Assembly: GCF_001421565.1 (NCBI RefSeq)
Contig: NZ_LMKQ01000002.1
Span: 372,001-436,000, forward strand
From: Agromyces sp. Leaf222
GTDB taxonomy: Bacteria; Actinomycetota; Actinomycetes; Actinomycetales; Microbacteriaceae
Length of the DNA: 64,000 nucleotides
Reading direction: 5' to 3'
Shown: piece after piece, positions 15,701 to 24,671 of the stretch
Layout: each line of letters opens with the position of its first letter
Position numbering within the stretch: the first letter of the stretch is position 1
The notes under the pieces: model-generated
The model's input: the letters and a program-made list of their open reading frames with translations, nothing else
Databases searched by the model: none
What the model was told of the DNA's origin: nothing
Translations under genes and position numbers: made by a program

Positions 15701-18148
15701 TCAGGACGCGCGGAACGCCCACCCGGTGATCCACTCGGGGTCCTCGCCGTGCTCGTAGGCGTGCTCGCGCGCCGCCGTGCGCATCGCGTGCCACTCGTCG
15801 GCCACGTCGGCGACACCCGGTCGGCCGGCGAGCCCGGGCACCCGTTCGATCACGTCGAGCGCGAGCCGGTACCGGTCGAGGTCGTTCAGGTGCAGCATGT
15901 CGAACGGCGTGGTCGTCGTGCCCCGCTCGATGAAACCCCTCACGTGCAGGTTGCGATGGTTCGTGCGCCGATAGGCGAGCTGGTGCACGAGCGTCGGATA
16001 GCCGTGGAACGCGAAGATCACCGGCGCCTCACGGGTGAAGATCGCGTCGAAGGCGTCATCGTCGAGCCCGTGCGGGTGGTGCGACGGATCCTGCAGCCGC
16101 ATGAGGTCGACGACGTTGACGACGCGAACGGCGAGGCCGGGCAGGCGCTCGCGCAGCAGCTGCGCGGCGGCGATCGCCTCGATGGTCGGCACGTCGCCCG
16201 CGCAGCCGAGCACGACGTCGGGAACGGATGCCGCGGGGTCGGCCGCATCGAATCCGGGCTCGTTGCCCGCCCACGCCCACACCCCGAGGCCCGCCTCGAC
16301 GTGGGCGTCGGCCTCGTCGGCACCGAGCCATTGCGGCTGGGGCTGCTTGCCGGCCACGACGACGTTGACCCGGTTCGTCGTGGCGAACACGTGCCGCATC
16401 GTGGCGAGCAGGGTGTTCGCGTCGGGCGGCAGGTACACGCGCACGACATCGGCCTGCTTGTTGACGACCACGTTCAGGAATCCGGGGTCCTGGTGCGAGA
16501 AGCCGTTGTGGTCCTGACGCCACACATGCGACGAGAGCAGGTAGTTGAGCGAGGCGAGGTCGCCGCGCCAGGCCACCTCGCCGGCCGACTCCAGCCACTT
16601 GGCATGCTGGTTGAACATCGAGTCGACGATGTGGATGAACGCCTCGTAGCTCGTGAGGAGCCCGTGGCGTCCGGTGAGCAGGTAGCCCTCGAGCATGCCC
16701 TGCATGAGGTGCTCGCTGAGGGCCTCGATGACGCGCCCCTCGCGGGCCAGGTGCTCGTCGAGCGGATGCAGCTCACCGGCCCATGCCCGTGACGTGACCT
16801 CGAACACGGCGCCGAGCCGGTTCGAGAGCACCTCGTCGGGCCCGAAGAGGCGGGCGTCGTCGGGGTTGGCGCGCAGCAGTTCGGCCAGCCAGCGGCCGAA
16901 CACGGTGGTCGCGGCATCCGTCGTTCCGCGCGCGTCGGGGGAGACCTCGACCGCGAACGGGACCGTGTCGGGCAGGTCGAGCGGATGCCGCACGCCGGCG
17001 TTCGCGAGCGGCGTCGCGCTCATGCGCAGCTCGCCGCGCGGCCGGAGCGCATCGAGCTCGGCGACCGGCCGGCCGTCGCCGTCGAAGAGCTCCTCGGGCC
17101 GATACGAGCGGAGCCAGGCCTCGAGCATCGCGAGGTGCTCGGGGTTCTCGCGCACCTCCGAGAGCGGCACCTGGTGGGCGTGGAACGTGCCCTCGACCTG
17201 CACGCCGTCGACGACCTTCGGGCCGGTCCAGCCCTTGGGGGTGCGCAGCACGATCGCCGGCCAGTGCGGTGCGTTGCGATCGAACGCGCCCGTCGCGACA
17301 TCCGCCCGGATCGCGTCGATGCGCTCGAGCGCGACGTCGACGGCATCGGCGAGGCGCGCGTGCACGAGGGCCGGGTCCTCGCCGTCGAAACCGCCCGTGA
17401 CGAGCAGCGGTTCGTAGCCGTTGCCGCGGAAGAAGTCCACGAGCTCGGACTCGGGGATGCGCGCGAGCAGCGTCGGGTTCGCGATCTTGTAGCCGTTCAG
17501 GTGCAGGATCGGGAGCACCGCGCCGTCGGTGACGGGGTTGAGGAACGCGTGCCCGCGCCAGCTCGTGGCGAGGGGCCCGGTCTCGGCTTCGCCGTCGCCG
17601 ATGACGCAGGCGACCACGAGTCCGGGGTTGTCGAGCGCGGCGCCGTAGGCGTGCATGAGCGAGTAGCCGAGCTCACCGCCCTCGTTGATGGAGCCGGGCG
17701 TCTCGGGCGCCGCGTGCGACGGGATGCCGCCCGGGAACGAGAACTGCCGGAAGAGCCGCTGCATGCCGTCGCGATCGGCCGTGATGGCGGGGAAGAGCTC
17801 GGAGTAGGTGCCCTCGAGCCACGTGTTCGCGACCATCGCGGGCCCGCCGTGGCCAGGGCCGCAGACGTAGAGCATCCGGGTTCCGCGCTCGACGATCGCG
17901 CGGTTGAGGTGCGCGTAGACGAGGTTGAGCCCGGGGGAGGTTCCCCAGTGGCCCAGCAGGCGGGGCTTGATGTCATCGGCCTCGAGGGGGCGGTCGAGCA
18001 GCGGGTTGCGCATGAGGTAGATCTGCCCGACGCTCAGGTAGTTCGCCGCCCGCCACCACCGGTCGACGAGCTCCAAGGGCACGGATGCCGCGGGCCCCCG
18101 GTCGTCGTGGCCTTCTCGGTCGCGCGTGTGCTCGCCTGCTCCGGACAT
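15701..18148 (-). CDS. xfp: Xylulose-5-phosphate/fructose-6-phosphate phosphoketolase
   Basis: An 815-residue TPP enzyme of the usual length. Landmarks: [14 protein letters not shown] at the N terminus, [32 protein letters not shown] (TPP/phosphate loop), [42 protein letters not shown], and [18 protein letters not shown] near the end. It cleaves xylulose-5-P (and usually fructose-6-P) to acetyl-phosphate plus an aldose phosphate, bypassing glycolytic carbon loss. The frame stays open far upstream by chance; ATG 18148 has a GGGGAG site. No acetate kinase or phosphotransacetylase gene is nearby. Gluconokinase lies 2.4 kb away, so pentose-phosphate flux may link them. Confidence 0.95.
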   Translation of the reverse strand: MSGAGEHTRDREGHDDRGPAASVPLELVDRWWRAANYLSVGQIYLMRNPLLDRPLEADDIKPRLLGHWGTSPGLNLVYAHLNRAIVERGTRMLYVCGPGHGGPAMVANTWLEGTYSELFPAITADRDGMQRLFRQFSFPGGIPSHAAPETPGSINEGGELGYSLMHAYGAALDNPGLVVACVIGDGEAETGPLATSWRGHAFLNPVTDGAVLPILHLNGYKIANPTLLARIPESELVDFFRGNGYEPLLVTGGFDGEDPALVHARLADAVDVALERIDAIRADVATGAFDRNAPHWPAIVLRTPKGWTGPKVVDGVQVEGTFHAHQVPLSEVRENPEHLAMLEAWLRSYRPEELFDGDGRPVAELDALRPRGELRMSATPLANAGVRHPLDLPDTVPFAVEVSPDARGTTDAATTVFGRWLAELLRANPDDARLFGPDEVLSNRLGAVFEVTSRAWAGELHPLDEHLAREGRVIEALSEHLMQGMLEGYLLTGRHGLLTSYEAFIHIVDSMFNQHAKWLESAGEVAWRGDLASLNYLLSSHVWRQDHNGFSHQDPGFLNVVVNKQADVVRVYLPPDANTLLATMRHVFATTNRVNVVVAGKQPQPQWLGADEADAHVEAGLGVWAWAGNEPGFDAADPAASVPDVVLGCAGDVPTIEAIAAAQLLRERLPGLAVRVVNVVDLMRLQDPSHHPHGLDDDAFDAIFTREAPVIFAFHGYPTLVHQLAYRRTNHRNLHVRGFIERGTTTTPFDMLHLNDLDRYRLALDVIERVPGLAGRPGVADVADEWHAMRTAAREHAYEHGEDPEWITGWAFRAS

Positions 18149-18287
18149 CGTCTCCCCGCCCCGTTCGACTTCCGCGTGCGCTTCGAGCCTAGGTCGGGCA
18201 CCCGGCCGGTGGCCAGCCCGGATGGCAGGTCCGTCGCCTCGGGTTCCGTGCGGGGAGCCGCGGACCGCGCGAGTAGGGTCGAAGGCG

Positions 18288-18332
18288 ATGGATGACGCGC
18301 GCAGGCCCCCGACGCAGGGCTCGCGCGCGTGA
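18288..18332 (+). CDS. Candidate 14-aa leaderless leader peptide before the AEC transporter
   Basis: ATG 18288 opens [14 protein letters not shown] and ends in TGA 18330-18332, overlapping the AEC GTG start by 4 nt (GTGA). TAGGGT at 18274-18279 is an acceptable -10 with an 8-nt spacing to the ATG, so the peptide would be translated from a leaderless mRNA and could deliver ribosomes to the GTG start, which lacks a good ribosome site. Confidence 0.4.
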   Translation: MDDARRPPTQGSRA

Positions 18333-19249
18333 TCGGCATCTTCACCGGGTTCGCGGTGATCGCCCTCGCGGTGTTCGTCGGATGGCTCGCCGGCCGCCTC
18401 GGCGTGCTCGGCCCGAGCGCCCGCCCGGTGCTCGCGCAGCTGAACTTCAACGTGCTCGCGCCGTTCCTGCTGTTCTCGGTGCTCGCGACGGCCGATGTCG
18501 GCGCGCTGTTCTCGGTGCTGCTGCCGGTCTCGGCGATCGTCGCCGTGGCGGTCATGGCCGCGTTCGCGGTCGTGTCGCTGCTCGTCTGGCGTCGTGGCGC
18601 CGCACGCACCGTGATCGGGTCGCTCTCGTCGGGCTACGTCAACGGCAACAACTTCGGCATCCCGATCGCGGTCTACATGCTGGGGGATGCCGCGTACTCG
18701 GCGCCCGTGGTGCTGCTGCAGCTGCTCGTGTTCGTGCCGATCGCGCTCGCCGTGCTCGGCGCGAAGGTCGAGGGGCGCACCTCGGTGCCCATGATCCTGC
18801 GCTCGACGTTCGGCAACCCGATCATCATCGGCTCGCTGCTCGGCGTGCTCGTCGCGGTCTCCGGCATCGAGCTGCCCCCGATCGTGCTCGACCCGATCGA
18901 GCTCATCGGCCATGCCGCGGTGCCGCTCATGCTCATCGCCTACGGCCTCTCGCTGCACGGGCAGCGCCTGCTGGAGCCGGGCACCGGCCGCCGCGACGTC
19001 CTGCTCGCCTCGGCGCTGAAGCTCGTCGCGATGCCGGTCGCCGCGTGGGCGCTCGGCCGATTCGTGTTCGGGCTCGAGGGCATCGACCTCTACGCCGTGA
19101 CGGTGCTCGCCGCCCTGCCGACGGCGCAGAACGTGTTCGTCTTCGCCCAGCGCTACGAGACCGCCGAGATCGTCGCCCGCGACACCGTGTTCATCACCAC
19201 GATCGGCGCGGTGCCGGTGCTGCTCGCGGTGGCGCTGCTGCTCGGCTGA
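18329..19249 (+). CDS. AEC family transporter (auxin-efflux-carrier-like)
   Basis: A 306-residue membrane protein with about ten helices in two inverted five-helix halves. The N-terminal half has [16 protein letters not shown] and the conserved [14 protein letters not shown]; the C-terminal half has [18 protein letters not shown] and [21 protein letters not shown] transporters move organic anions such as malate or malonate. The start is GTG 18329, coupled to an upstream 14-codon ORF. It is divergent from phosphoketolase, and a shared promoter region lies between. Confidence 0.9.
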   Translation: MIGIFTGFAVIALAVFVGWLAGRLGVLGPSARPVLAQLNFNVLAPFLLFSVLATADVGALFSVLLPVSAIVAVAVMAAFAVVSLLVWRRGAARTVIGSLSSGYVNGNNFGIPIAVYMLGDAAYSAPVVLLQLLVFVPIALAVLGAKVEGRTSVPMILRSTFGNPIIIGSLLGVLVAVSGIELPPIVLDPIELIGHAAVPLMLIAYGLSLHGQRLLEPGTGRRDVLLASALKLVAMPVAAWALGRFVFGLEGIDLYAVTVLAALPTAQNVFVFAQRYETAEIVARDTVFITTIGAVPVLLAVALLLG

Positions 19250-19271
19250 CGTCGCCGCGCGATGCTGCGGG

Positions 19272-20495
19272 TCAGTCGACGAGTGCCGGCACCGGCTGAC
19301 GCCTGGCCTGGGCTGCGACCGAGAAGCTGACGACCGCGACGGCGGCGACCACGAGCATCGCGTTGCGGGCACCGACCTCGCTCGCGAGCAGGCCGAGCAG
19401 CGGGGGAGCCGCGAGCGCCGAGACGGTCGAGAACGAGGTGACCACGGCCACTCGCGGGCCCGCGTGCGCGGGGTCGTCGGATGCCGCGGAGATCGCGATC
19501 GGATTGCCGAGCGCCGCGCCGCACCCCCAGAGCAGCACGCCGATCCACGCGGTGGCGAGGCTCGGCGAGAAGACGAAGACCAGCACGCCCGTGAAGATCG
19601 CGATGCCCGAGACGCGCAGCACGGCGACCCGGCCGAAGCGGTCGATGAGCGGCGAGCCGAGGAACCGGAACACCGTCATCGCGCCGACGAAGGTGCCGTA
19701 CGCGAGCGCGCCGGCGGCCTCGACGGTCGCGAAGCCGTCGACGACGGCCAGCGACAGCCAGTTCGTCGCCGAGCCCTCGGCGAGGGAGGCGGCGAGCAGC
19801 ACGACGCCGAGCAGCAGCGTGCGGGGCTCCCGCCAGGCGCCGAGCGCCTGCGCGACCGCGCCGCGGTGCCGTCGCCTCGTCGCCGCCACCGAGACCGAAC
19901 CGGTCTCGGTCATGATCGGCACGTGCAGGGTGAGCGCGGTCGCCGGGCGCAGCAGGGCGAGCCGGGTGAGCGTCACGGCCGCGAGCACGACGAGGATCTG
20001 CGCGGTGATCGACACCTGCATGGTCGCGAACGCCGCGCCGACGAGCGCGCCGAGCGCGGCGCCGATCGAGAAGCAGGCGTGGAAGTGGGGCAGGATCGCC
20101 TTGTCGATGCGACGTTCGACCTCGGCCGCGTTCGTGTTGATCGGCACGTTCACGAGTGCGCCGCAGAATCCGTTGACGAATGCGCCGGCGATGAAGAAGC
20201 GCACGTCGCCGCTCGCGGTGGCGAAGGCGATCGCACCGAACCCGAGCACGTTGCCGATCGTGCCGCCGAGCAGCGCCGTTCGGCTGCCGAAGCGGGCGAC
20301 GATGACGCCGATGGTCAGCGCACCGGCGAGCGATCCGAGGCCGCCGACGACCATCAGTCCGCCGAGCTGGGCGGCGTTCACGTCGAGCGCCTCGCGGATC
20401 GAGGGCATGCGGCTGAGCCACGACGACATGATGAGGCCGAACAGCGCGAACTGCACCAGCAGCGACCAGCGGGCGGCCCGGACTTCGTTCGACAT
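19272..20495 (-). CDS. MFS transporter, YbjJ-like
   Basis: A 407-residue, 12-helix major facilitator with [22 protein letters not shown] at the N terminus, typical of the YbjJ/fucose-permease-like group, [17 protein letters not shown] in helix 4 and [14 protein letters not shown] in helix 5. Substrate unknown. It is divergent from gluconokinase across 50 bp that contain interrupted CCTGC/GCAGG arms, so the two may be co-regulated; sugar or sugar-acid transport is possible but unproven. Confidence 0.85.
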   Translation of the reverse strand: MSNEVRAARWSLLVQFALFGLIMSSWLSRMPSIREALDVNAAQLGGLMVVGGLGSLAGALTIGVIVARFGSRTALLGGTIGNVLGFGAIAFATASGDVRFFIAGAFVNGFCGALVNVPINTNAAEVERRIDKAILPHFHACFSIGAALGALVGAAFATMQVSITAQILVVLAAVTLTRLALLRPATALTLHVPIMTETGSVSVAATRRRHRGAVAQALGAWREPRTLLLGVVLLAASLAEGSATNWLSLAVVDGFATVEAAGALAYGTFVGAMTVFRFLGSPLIDRFGRVAVLRVSGIAIFTGVLVFVFSPSLATAWIGVLLWGCGAALGNPIAISAASDDPAHAGPRVAVVTSFSTVSALAAPPLLGLLASEVGARNAMLVVAAVAVVSFSVAAQARRQPVPALVD

Positions 20496-20545
20496 GGTAA
20501 AGAATCCTGCCAGTAAACGGATGCCTTCGCAGGCAAGATGGTGGG

Positions 20546-21067
20546 ATGACCCATCACGTGCCGCTCATCGTCGTCATGGGTGTCTCCGCCGTCGGCAAGT
20601 CGACGATCGGCACGCAGATCGCCGATCGCCTCGGTGCCCCGTTCCGCGACGCCGACGACCTGCACCCCGAGGCGAACGTCGAGAAGATGCGTGCCGGCGT
20701 GCCGCTCACCGATGACGACCGGTGGCCCTGGCTGGACATCGTCGGACTCGAGTTGGCGTCGGCCGACGCATCCGGCCTCGTGGTCGCATGCTCGGCGTTG
20801 CGCCGCGGCTACCGCGACCGGTTGCGAGCCCAGGCCCCCACGACGTGCTTCGTGCACCTGCACGCCGACGACGCCGTGCTCACCGCCCGCGCCGCGGGTC
20901 GCACGGGGCACTTCATGCCGCCGAGCCTGCTCGCCTCGCAACTCGCGACGCTCGAAGCCCTCGCCGACGACGAACGCGGACTCGTGGTCGACGTCGACGC
21001 CCCCGTCGAGGACATCGTCGACCGGGCGGTCGCGGGGCTGCGCGACCTCGGCGTCACGCGCGCGTAG
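20546..21067 (+). CDS. gntK: Gluconokinase
   Basis: A 173-residue P-loop kinase. Walker A is GVSAVGKST (about residues 12-20), followed by FRDADDLHPEANVEKMRAGVPLTDDDRWPWL, the gluconate-binding signature, and VVACSALRRGYRDRLR. GHFMPPSLLASQLATLE is the lid/C-terminal signature. It phosphorylates D-gluconate to 6-phosphogluconate. The ATG lies 6 nt after CAAGAT, suggesting a leaderless mRNA. Its 3' end overlaps the convergent hydrolase gene by 14 nt. No 6-phosphogluconate dehydrogenase is adjacent. Confidence 0.95.
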   Translation: MTHHVPLIVVMGVSAVGKSTIGTQIADRLGAPFRDADDLHPEANVEKMRAGVPLTDDDRWPWLDIVGLELASADASGLVVACSALRRGYRDRLRAQAPTTCFVHLHADDAVLTARAAGRTGHFMPPSLLASQLATLEALADDERGLVVDVDAPVEDIVDRAVAGLRDLGVTRA

Positions 21068-23231
21068 GCACTCCCGCCGAAGGCGCCGGACCGACCTCGG
21101 GCTGCTCGTCCTGCTGCGGCCAGTGGTGAAACGAGCGCGCCCACATCTTCGCCCACCAGCCCTGCGGGTCGAGGGCCTTCTGCCTGGCCTTCAGGTTGTC
21201 GCGGTAGGCGTCGCTCCGGCGCGCCAGGCGAAGCGAGAGGGGAGCCGCCTCGCCGGTCTGGAGGATCGCGATCTCCTCGGCTCGCGTGCGGGCCGGAACC
21301 ACCACGGGCGCCGGCGCGAATCGCGCCTCGAGGAACGCGAACGCCGCGACGACGACGAACGCCGCCCCGAGCCAGATGCGCCACTCGGGGGCGACCGGCG
21401 CCCACTGCTCGACCGAGAACCAGACGACGACCGCCGCGCCGACGACGTAGACCAGTCGCGGCACGCTCGTGAGCGCGAGCCACCAGCCCACCGGAAGCGG
21501 GCAACGGTCCCAGATGAGCGTGCGCTCGACGTATCCGGTGATCACCTGGTTGATCCAGATCAGCAGGGCCGCGACGAGCGCCGACGCGATGACCCAGCCC
21601 CAGCCCGTGAGGTGCCCGGCCTCGTGCAGGAACCCGACGCTGCTCGCGACGTCGGGTGCGGCATCCGCCCCGTTGAACACGTCGCCGATCGAGGCGAACC
21701 ATCCGGCGACGGTCGTCACGGCCGAGGCGAGGAACGCCGAGACCGCCGTGAGGCCCGGCAGCAGCACCGCGATCACGACCGCGGCGATCATGTTGGTGCC
21801 GAGCGACTTCTTGTTGATGACGTTCAGGCGGTTCTCGATGTAGGCGACCTCGCGCGACGGGCCGGGCAGCTCGGGGCCGAGCAGGTTGCGGACCGTCGGC
21901 TCGACGACCTGGAGCGTGTTCTTGTAGTAGTACGAGTGGTCGAGGAACGGCTGGCTCACGTTGTGCACGGCGTGCTCCTCGGGCCCGAACGCGTCGCCCG
22001 CCCGGCGCGGGAAGTACGACGCGCGCCAGCGCTGGCGCGCCTTGCCGGTCTTGTCGGCGATGGGGCCCGCCGAGAAGGGATCCCAGATCGCCCAGTGATT
22101 GGCCCACTCGACCGGGCGATCCTGTCCGCTGCGGCGGTCGATCCAGTTCTGCACCGGCGTGTACGGGTCGGTGCGGCCTCGCCACTTCTCGCGCCCGAGC
22201 AGGCTCACAGCAGCGCCGACGGTCGTCAGCTGCCGCACGTTGAAGGCGTGCGGGTCCATCTCCTCGAACAGCGTGAAGGTCGAGACCGCGGCGCCCTGCG
22301 AGTGCGCGAACACGTGCACGTCGCCGTCGCCGACGAGCGACTTCGCCCTGGCAACGGCGTCGCGCACGACGAGGCGCATCGCGCTCGCACGAACGGGCGT
22401 CTCCTTCCAGGCGGTGACGTCGCCGATCGAGCCCGCGAGCCCCTGGATCACGTCGCCCGCCGCCTTCTTGAACGCCGGGATCAGCAGCAGCGGGCTGATC
22501 AGCGGCAGCACGGGCGTGAGCACGACGGCGAGCAGGAACACGAATGCGGCGACGGGCAGGAAGACCGCGAATCCGACGATGAGCCGCACGAGGTCGAACA
22601 GGAACGTGAGCACGTACGACCGCAGTGCGAGGCGCTTGCGCTCGACCCGCGGGTGCTCGATGAGCGTGTACCAGGGCAGCAGCACCATCGTCGCCCAGAA
22701 GAGCCGGAGCATCCGGATGATCGCGCGCCACATGAACGGCGCGGCCCAGCGGAAGATCTGCGCGGTGCCGAGGGGCACGAACGACTCGGCCCACCGGGCC
22801 TCGATGATCGCGATGCGCTTCGTGACGGGCTCGACCGGTGCGTCCGCCGGCCCGTTCGGGTCGCGGCGCTTGGGGAACTTCACGGTCGCGCTGACGATCG
22901 GGGCGTCGCCGGAGAGGTCGGATGCGTCGAGCTGCACCCCGTACGTGTCGTCGGCGCCGTAGATGCGCTCGCGGGTCATCCAGTCCATGCGGGCGAGGAT
23001 CGGCTCGGCCCACTCGAGCAGGATCTGGCTGCGGAACGCCTCGCCCATGCCGTGCACGAGCACGAGGGCGGCGTCGTAGCTGCCGTCGGGATGGGGTGCC
23101 GCTCCGGCCGCCGCTTCGGCTTCTGCTGTGGCTGCGGCCTCGGTCAAGGCCTCGGGTTCGCCTCCCGCTGCGGCCTCGGCTTCTGCGGTGTCTGCGGCGT
23201 CGTCGGGTTCGGGGAGTGGTGAGAGACGCAT
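21054..23231 (-). CDS. Large membrane-embedded alpha/beta-hydrolase-like protein
   Basis: A 725-residue protein I do not recognise as a named family. After an Ala/Glu-repeat N terminus (about residues 10-45), ALVLVHGMGE (about 55-64) looks like an oxyanion-hole strand. Two strongly hydrophobic regions lie at about 185-260 (ending in a VLTPVLPLISPLLLIPAF stretch). VHVFAHSQGAAV (about 315-326) is a GxSxG-like nucleophile elbow with Ala for the first Gly. QPFLDHSYYYKN (about 430) may hold the catalytic His. Two to four further helices lie at about 490-640. It suggests a membrane serine hydrolase or lipase whose core is interrupted by membrane segments (inference). An AGGAG site precedes the ATG. 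Confidence 0.65.
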   Translation of the reverse strand: MRLSPLPEPDDAADTAEAEAAAGGEPEALTEAAATAEAEAAAGAAPHPDGSYDAALVLVHGMGEAFRSQILLEWAEPILARMDWMTRERIYGADDTYGVQLDASDLSGDAPIVSATVKFPKRRDPNGPADAPVEPVTKRIAIIEARWAESFVPLGTAQIFRWAAPFMWRAIIRMLRLFWATMVLLPWYTLIEHPRVERKRLALRSYVLTFLFDLVRLIVGFAVFLPVAAFVFLLAVVLTPVLPLISPLLLIPAFKKAAGDVIQGLAGSIGDVTAWKETPVRASAMRLVVRDAVARAKSLVGDGDVHVFAHSQGAAVSTFTLFEEMDPHAFNVRQLTTVGAAVSLLGREKWRGRTDPYTPVQNWIDRRSGQDRPVEWANHWAIWDPFSAGPIADKTGKARQRWRASYFPRRAGDAFGPEEHAVHNVSQPFLDHSYYYKNTLQVVEPTVRNLLGPELPGPSREVAYIENRLNVINKKSLGTNMIAAVVIAVLLPGLTAVSAFLASAVTTVAGWFASIGDVFNGADAAPDVASSVGFLHEAGHLTGWGWVIASALVAALLIWINQVITGYVERTLIWDRCPLPVGWWLALTSVPRLVYVVGAAVVVWFSVEQWAPVAPEWRIWLGAAFVVVAAFAFLEARFAPAPVVVPARTRAEEIAILQTGEAAPLSLRLARRSDAYRDNLKARQKALDPQGWWAKMWARSFHHWPQQDEQPEVGPAPSAGVPTRA

Positions 23232-23380
23232 GGCAGGCTCCTGGGCTCGCGGGCGCGGTCGGTGCAGGTCGATCTGAAACTAGCCCCGCTCGTTCGGCTC
23301 CGACAAGGGCGATCCGCGGATTTCCGGGCCTGCACTGACCTCCCGTTCGGGTGACGGATGCCGCGGGCGGCCGTGCGCGA

Positions 23381-23719
23381 TCAGCCTCGACGTGCGGCAC
23401 GGCGACGCGCGAGGCGTCCGTGGCCCTTGAGCAGCTGCGGCATCACGAGGTAGACGGCCGTCGGCACCACGACGACGGTGAGCACGAGCGCGCGGAGCAC
23501 CGGCGGCCAGGCCTCGGCGACGGGGGCGATGAGCGTCAGACCGATCGTGACGAGCGGGAAGATCGCGATCCAGGTGAGCAGTGCGCGCACGTGGATCGAC
23601 GGCGGGGTGGTCGGCGTGGCGGTCGGCGCGACCGCGACCGCCGCGCCCTGCTCGGTCGCGGTGGGAGCGGCGCTCGCCGGGGCGACGGACGTGAGGTCGA
23701 GGTTCTGCGTGGTGGTCAT
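23381..23719 (-). CDS. Small two-helix membrane protein, resembling the tail of ABM-superfamily membrane proteins
   Basis: A 112-residue protein. A Thr/Ala/Pro-rich N-terminal ~45 residues precede VRALLTWIAIFPLVTIGLTL and VLRALVLTVVVVPTAVYLVM, then [17 protein letters not shown]. The LLTWIAIFPL ... VVVPTAVYLVMPQLL pattern resembles the C-terminal membrane part of antibiotic-biosynthesis-monooxygenase-like proteins, here without the ABM domain (tentative). ATG 23719 has an AAGGGG site. It is divergent from the TetR gene, and the operator cluster overlaps its promoter, so it is the likely TetR target. Confidence 0.6.
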   Translation of the reverse strand: MTTTQNLDLTSVAPASAAPTATEQGAAVAVAPTATPTTPPSIHVRALLTWIAIFPLVTIGLTLIAPVAEAWPPVLRALVLTVVVVPTAVYLVMPQLLKGHGRLARRRAARRG

Positions 23720-23739
23720 GGCGTGTGCCCCTTCGTGTC

Positions 23740-23813
23740 CAACCATTCGGTTGGGTCCAACTGAATGGTTGCTATTGAAGCACGCCGTTCGAGTTTTTAC
23801 AACTATCCAGTTG
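23740..23813. promoter_or_regulatory. Three TetR operator half-palindromes CAAC-N6-GTTG
   Basis: CAACCATTCGGTTG (23740-23753), CAACTGAATGGTTG (23758-23771) and, close to that form, CAACTATCCAGTTG (23800-23813). The first two together form a near-perfect 32-bp palindrome. The third overlaps the -35 region of tetR; TACACT (23821-23826) is its -10. Confidence 0.75.
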
Positions 23814-23820
23814 GAATTGC

Positions 23821-23826
23821 TACACT
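23821..23826 (+). promoter_or_regulatory. -10 element TACACT of the leaderless tetR gene
   Basis: TACACT, 6 nt, then ATG 23833. It fixes the start codon and predicts no 5' leader. Confidence 0.65.
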
Positions 23827-23832
23827 CCAGCC

Positions 23833-24447
23833 ATGGCCTGGGACACGGAGCGCACGAAGCGGCTGCTGCTCGACGCGGCGACCGCGGAGTTCAGCGAGCA
23901 CGGGCTCGCCGGCGGTCGCATCGACCGCATCGCCTCCGCCGCAGGGGTGAACAAGGAGCGCATCTACCAGTACTTCGGCAAGAAGGACGACCTGTTCGCC
24001 GCCGTGCTCGGGGCACGGTTGCGCGACTCGATGGACGCCGTGGCCATGGACGGCGAGGGCCCGGAGGCCGCCGCCGACTACGCCGGCCGGCTGTTCGACC
24101 ACCACCTCGTCGACGGGGTCATCCCGCGCCTCGTGTTCTGGGAGGGCCTCGAGCGCGCCGAGCTCGCCGCGGCCGACGAGGCGCGCGCGCAGTACCACCG
24201 CACCAAGGTCGACCGGTTCGCCCAGATGCTCCCCGGCGTCGACCACACGACCGCGGCCGAGCTGCTGCTCACCGTCGTCTCGCTCGTGAACGCCTGGCCC
24301 GTGCTCTCGCACCTCGACGCGCTCATCGTGACCGGCCATGACAGTGGCGGCCCTGCGCGCGTCGCCGCGCGTCGCCGCACGCTCGTGCGCACGGTCGAGG
24401 TGCTCGCACGCGACGCCCAGCTCACCGCGGCGTCGGCCCGCGACTGA
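23833..24447 (+). CDS. TetR family transcriptional regulator
   Basis: A 204-residue TetR protein. The HTH is LLLDAATAEFSEHGLAGGRIDRIASAAGVNKERIYQYFGKKDDLFAAVL (about residues 11-60). The C-terminal ligand domain is helical with FWEGLERAELAAADEARAQYH, of the TetR_C type found in many actinobacterial regulators. Three CAAC-N6-GTTG sites in the divergent region indicate control of itself and of the small membrane protein on the other strand. Ligand unknown. Confidence 0.9.
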   Translation: MAWDTERTKRLLLDAATAEFSEHGLAGGRIDRIASAAGVNKERIYQYFGKKDDLFAAVLGARLRDSMDAVAMDGEGPEAAADYAGRLFDHHLVDGVIPRLVFWEGLERAELAAADEARAQYHRTKVDRFAQMLPGVDHTTAAELLLTVVSLVNAWPVLSHLDALIVTGHDSGGPARVAARRRTLVRTVEVLARDAQLTAASARD

Positions 24448-24671
24448 CGACGCCGGGCCGCACGGCGCGAACTCAGGGCTGGCACTGAGGCGCGGCATCC
24501 GAGGGCCTTCTAGGTTGGTACCGATCGCACGCGGACCGCAGGGGGAACTGTCACCGCGGTGCGATCGTGAGCCGGCCGGCTTCGCGCCCGAAACGCGAAG
24601 CAGGCCGGCTCCCCCATTTGGCCGGAGCCGGCGCGGACGCGACCGGCAGTCGCGTACGGCAGACTCGGGGG
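24448..24671. other. Intergenic region with a strong hairpin
   Basis: No gene is visible. At 24570-24611 AGCCGGCC..CTTCGCG pairs with CGCGAAG..GGCCGGCT around a CCCGAAA loop. It can act as the tetR terminator or as a structure in front of the helicase promoter. CAGACT ending 6 nt before ATG 24672 is a weak leaderless -10 for the helicase. Confidence 0.5.
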
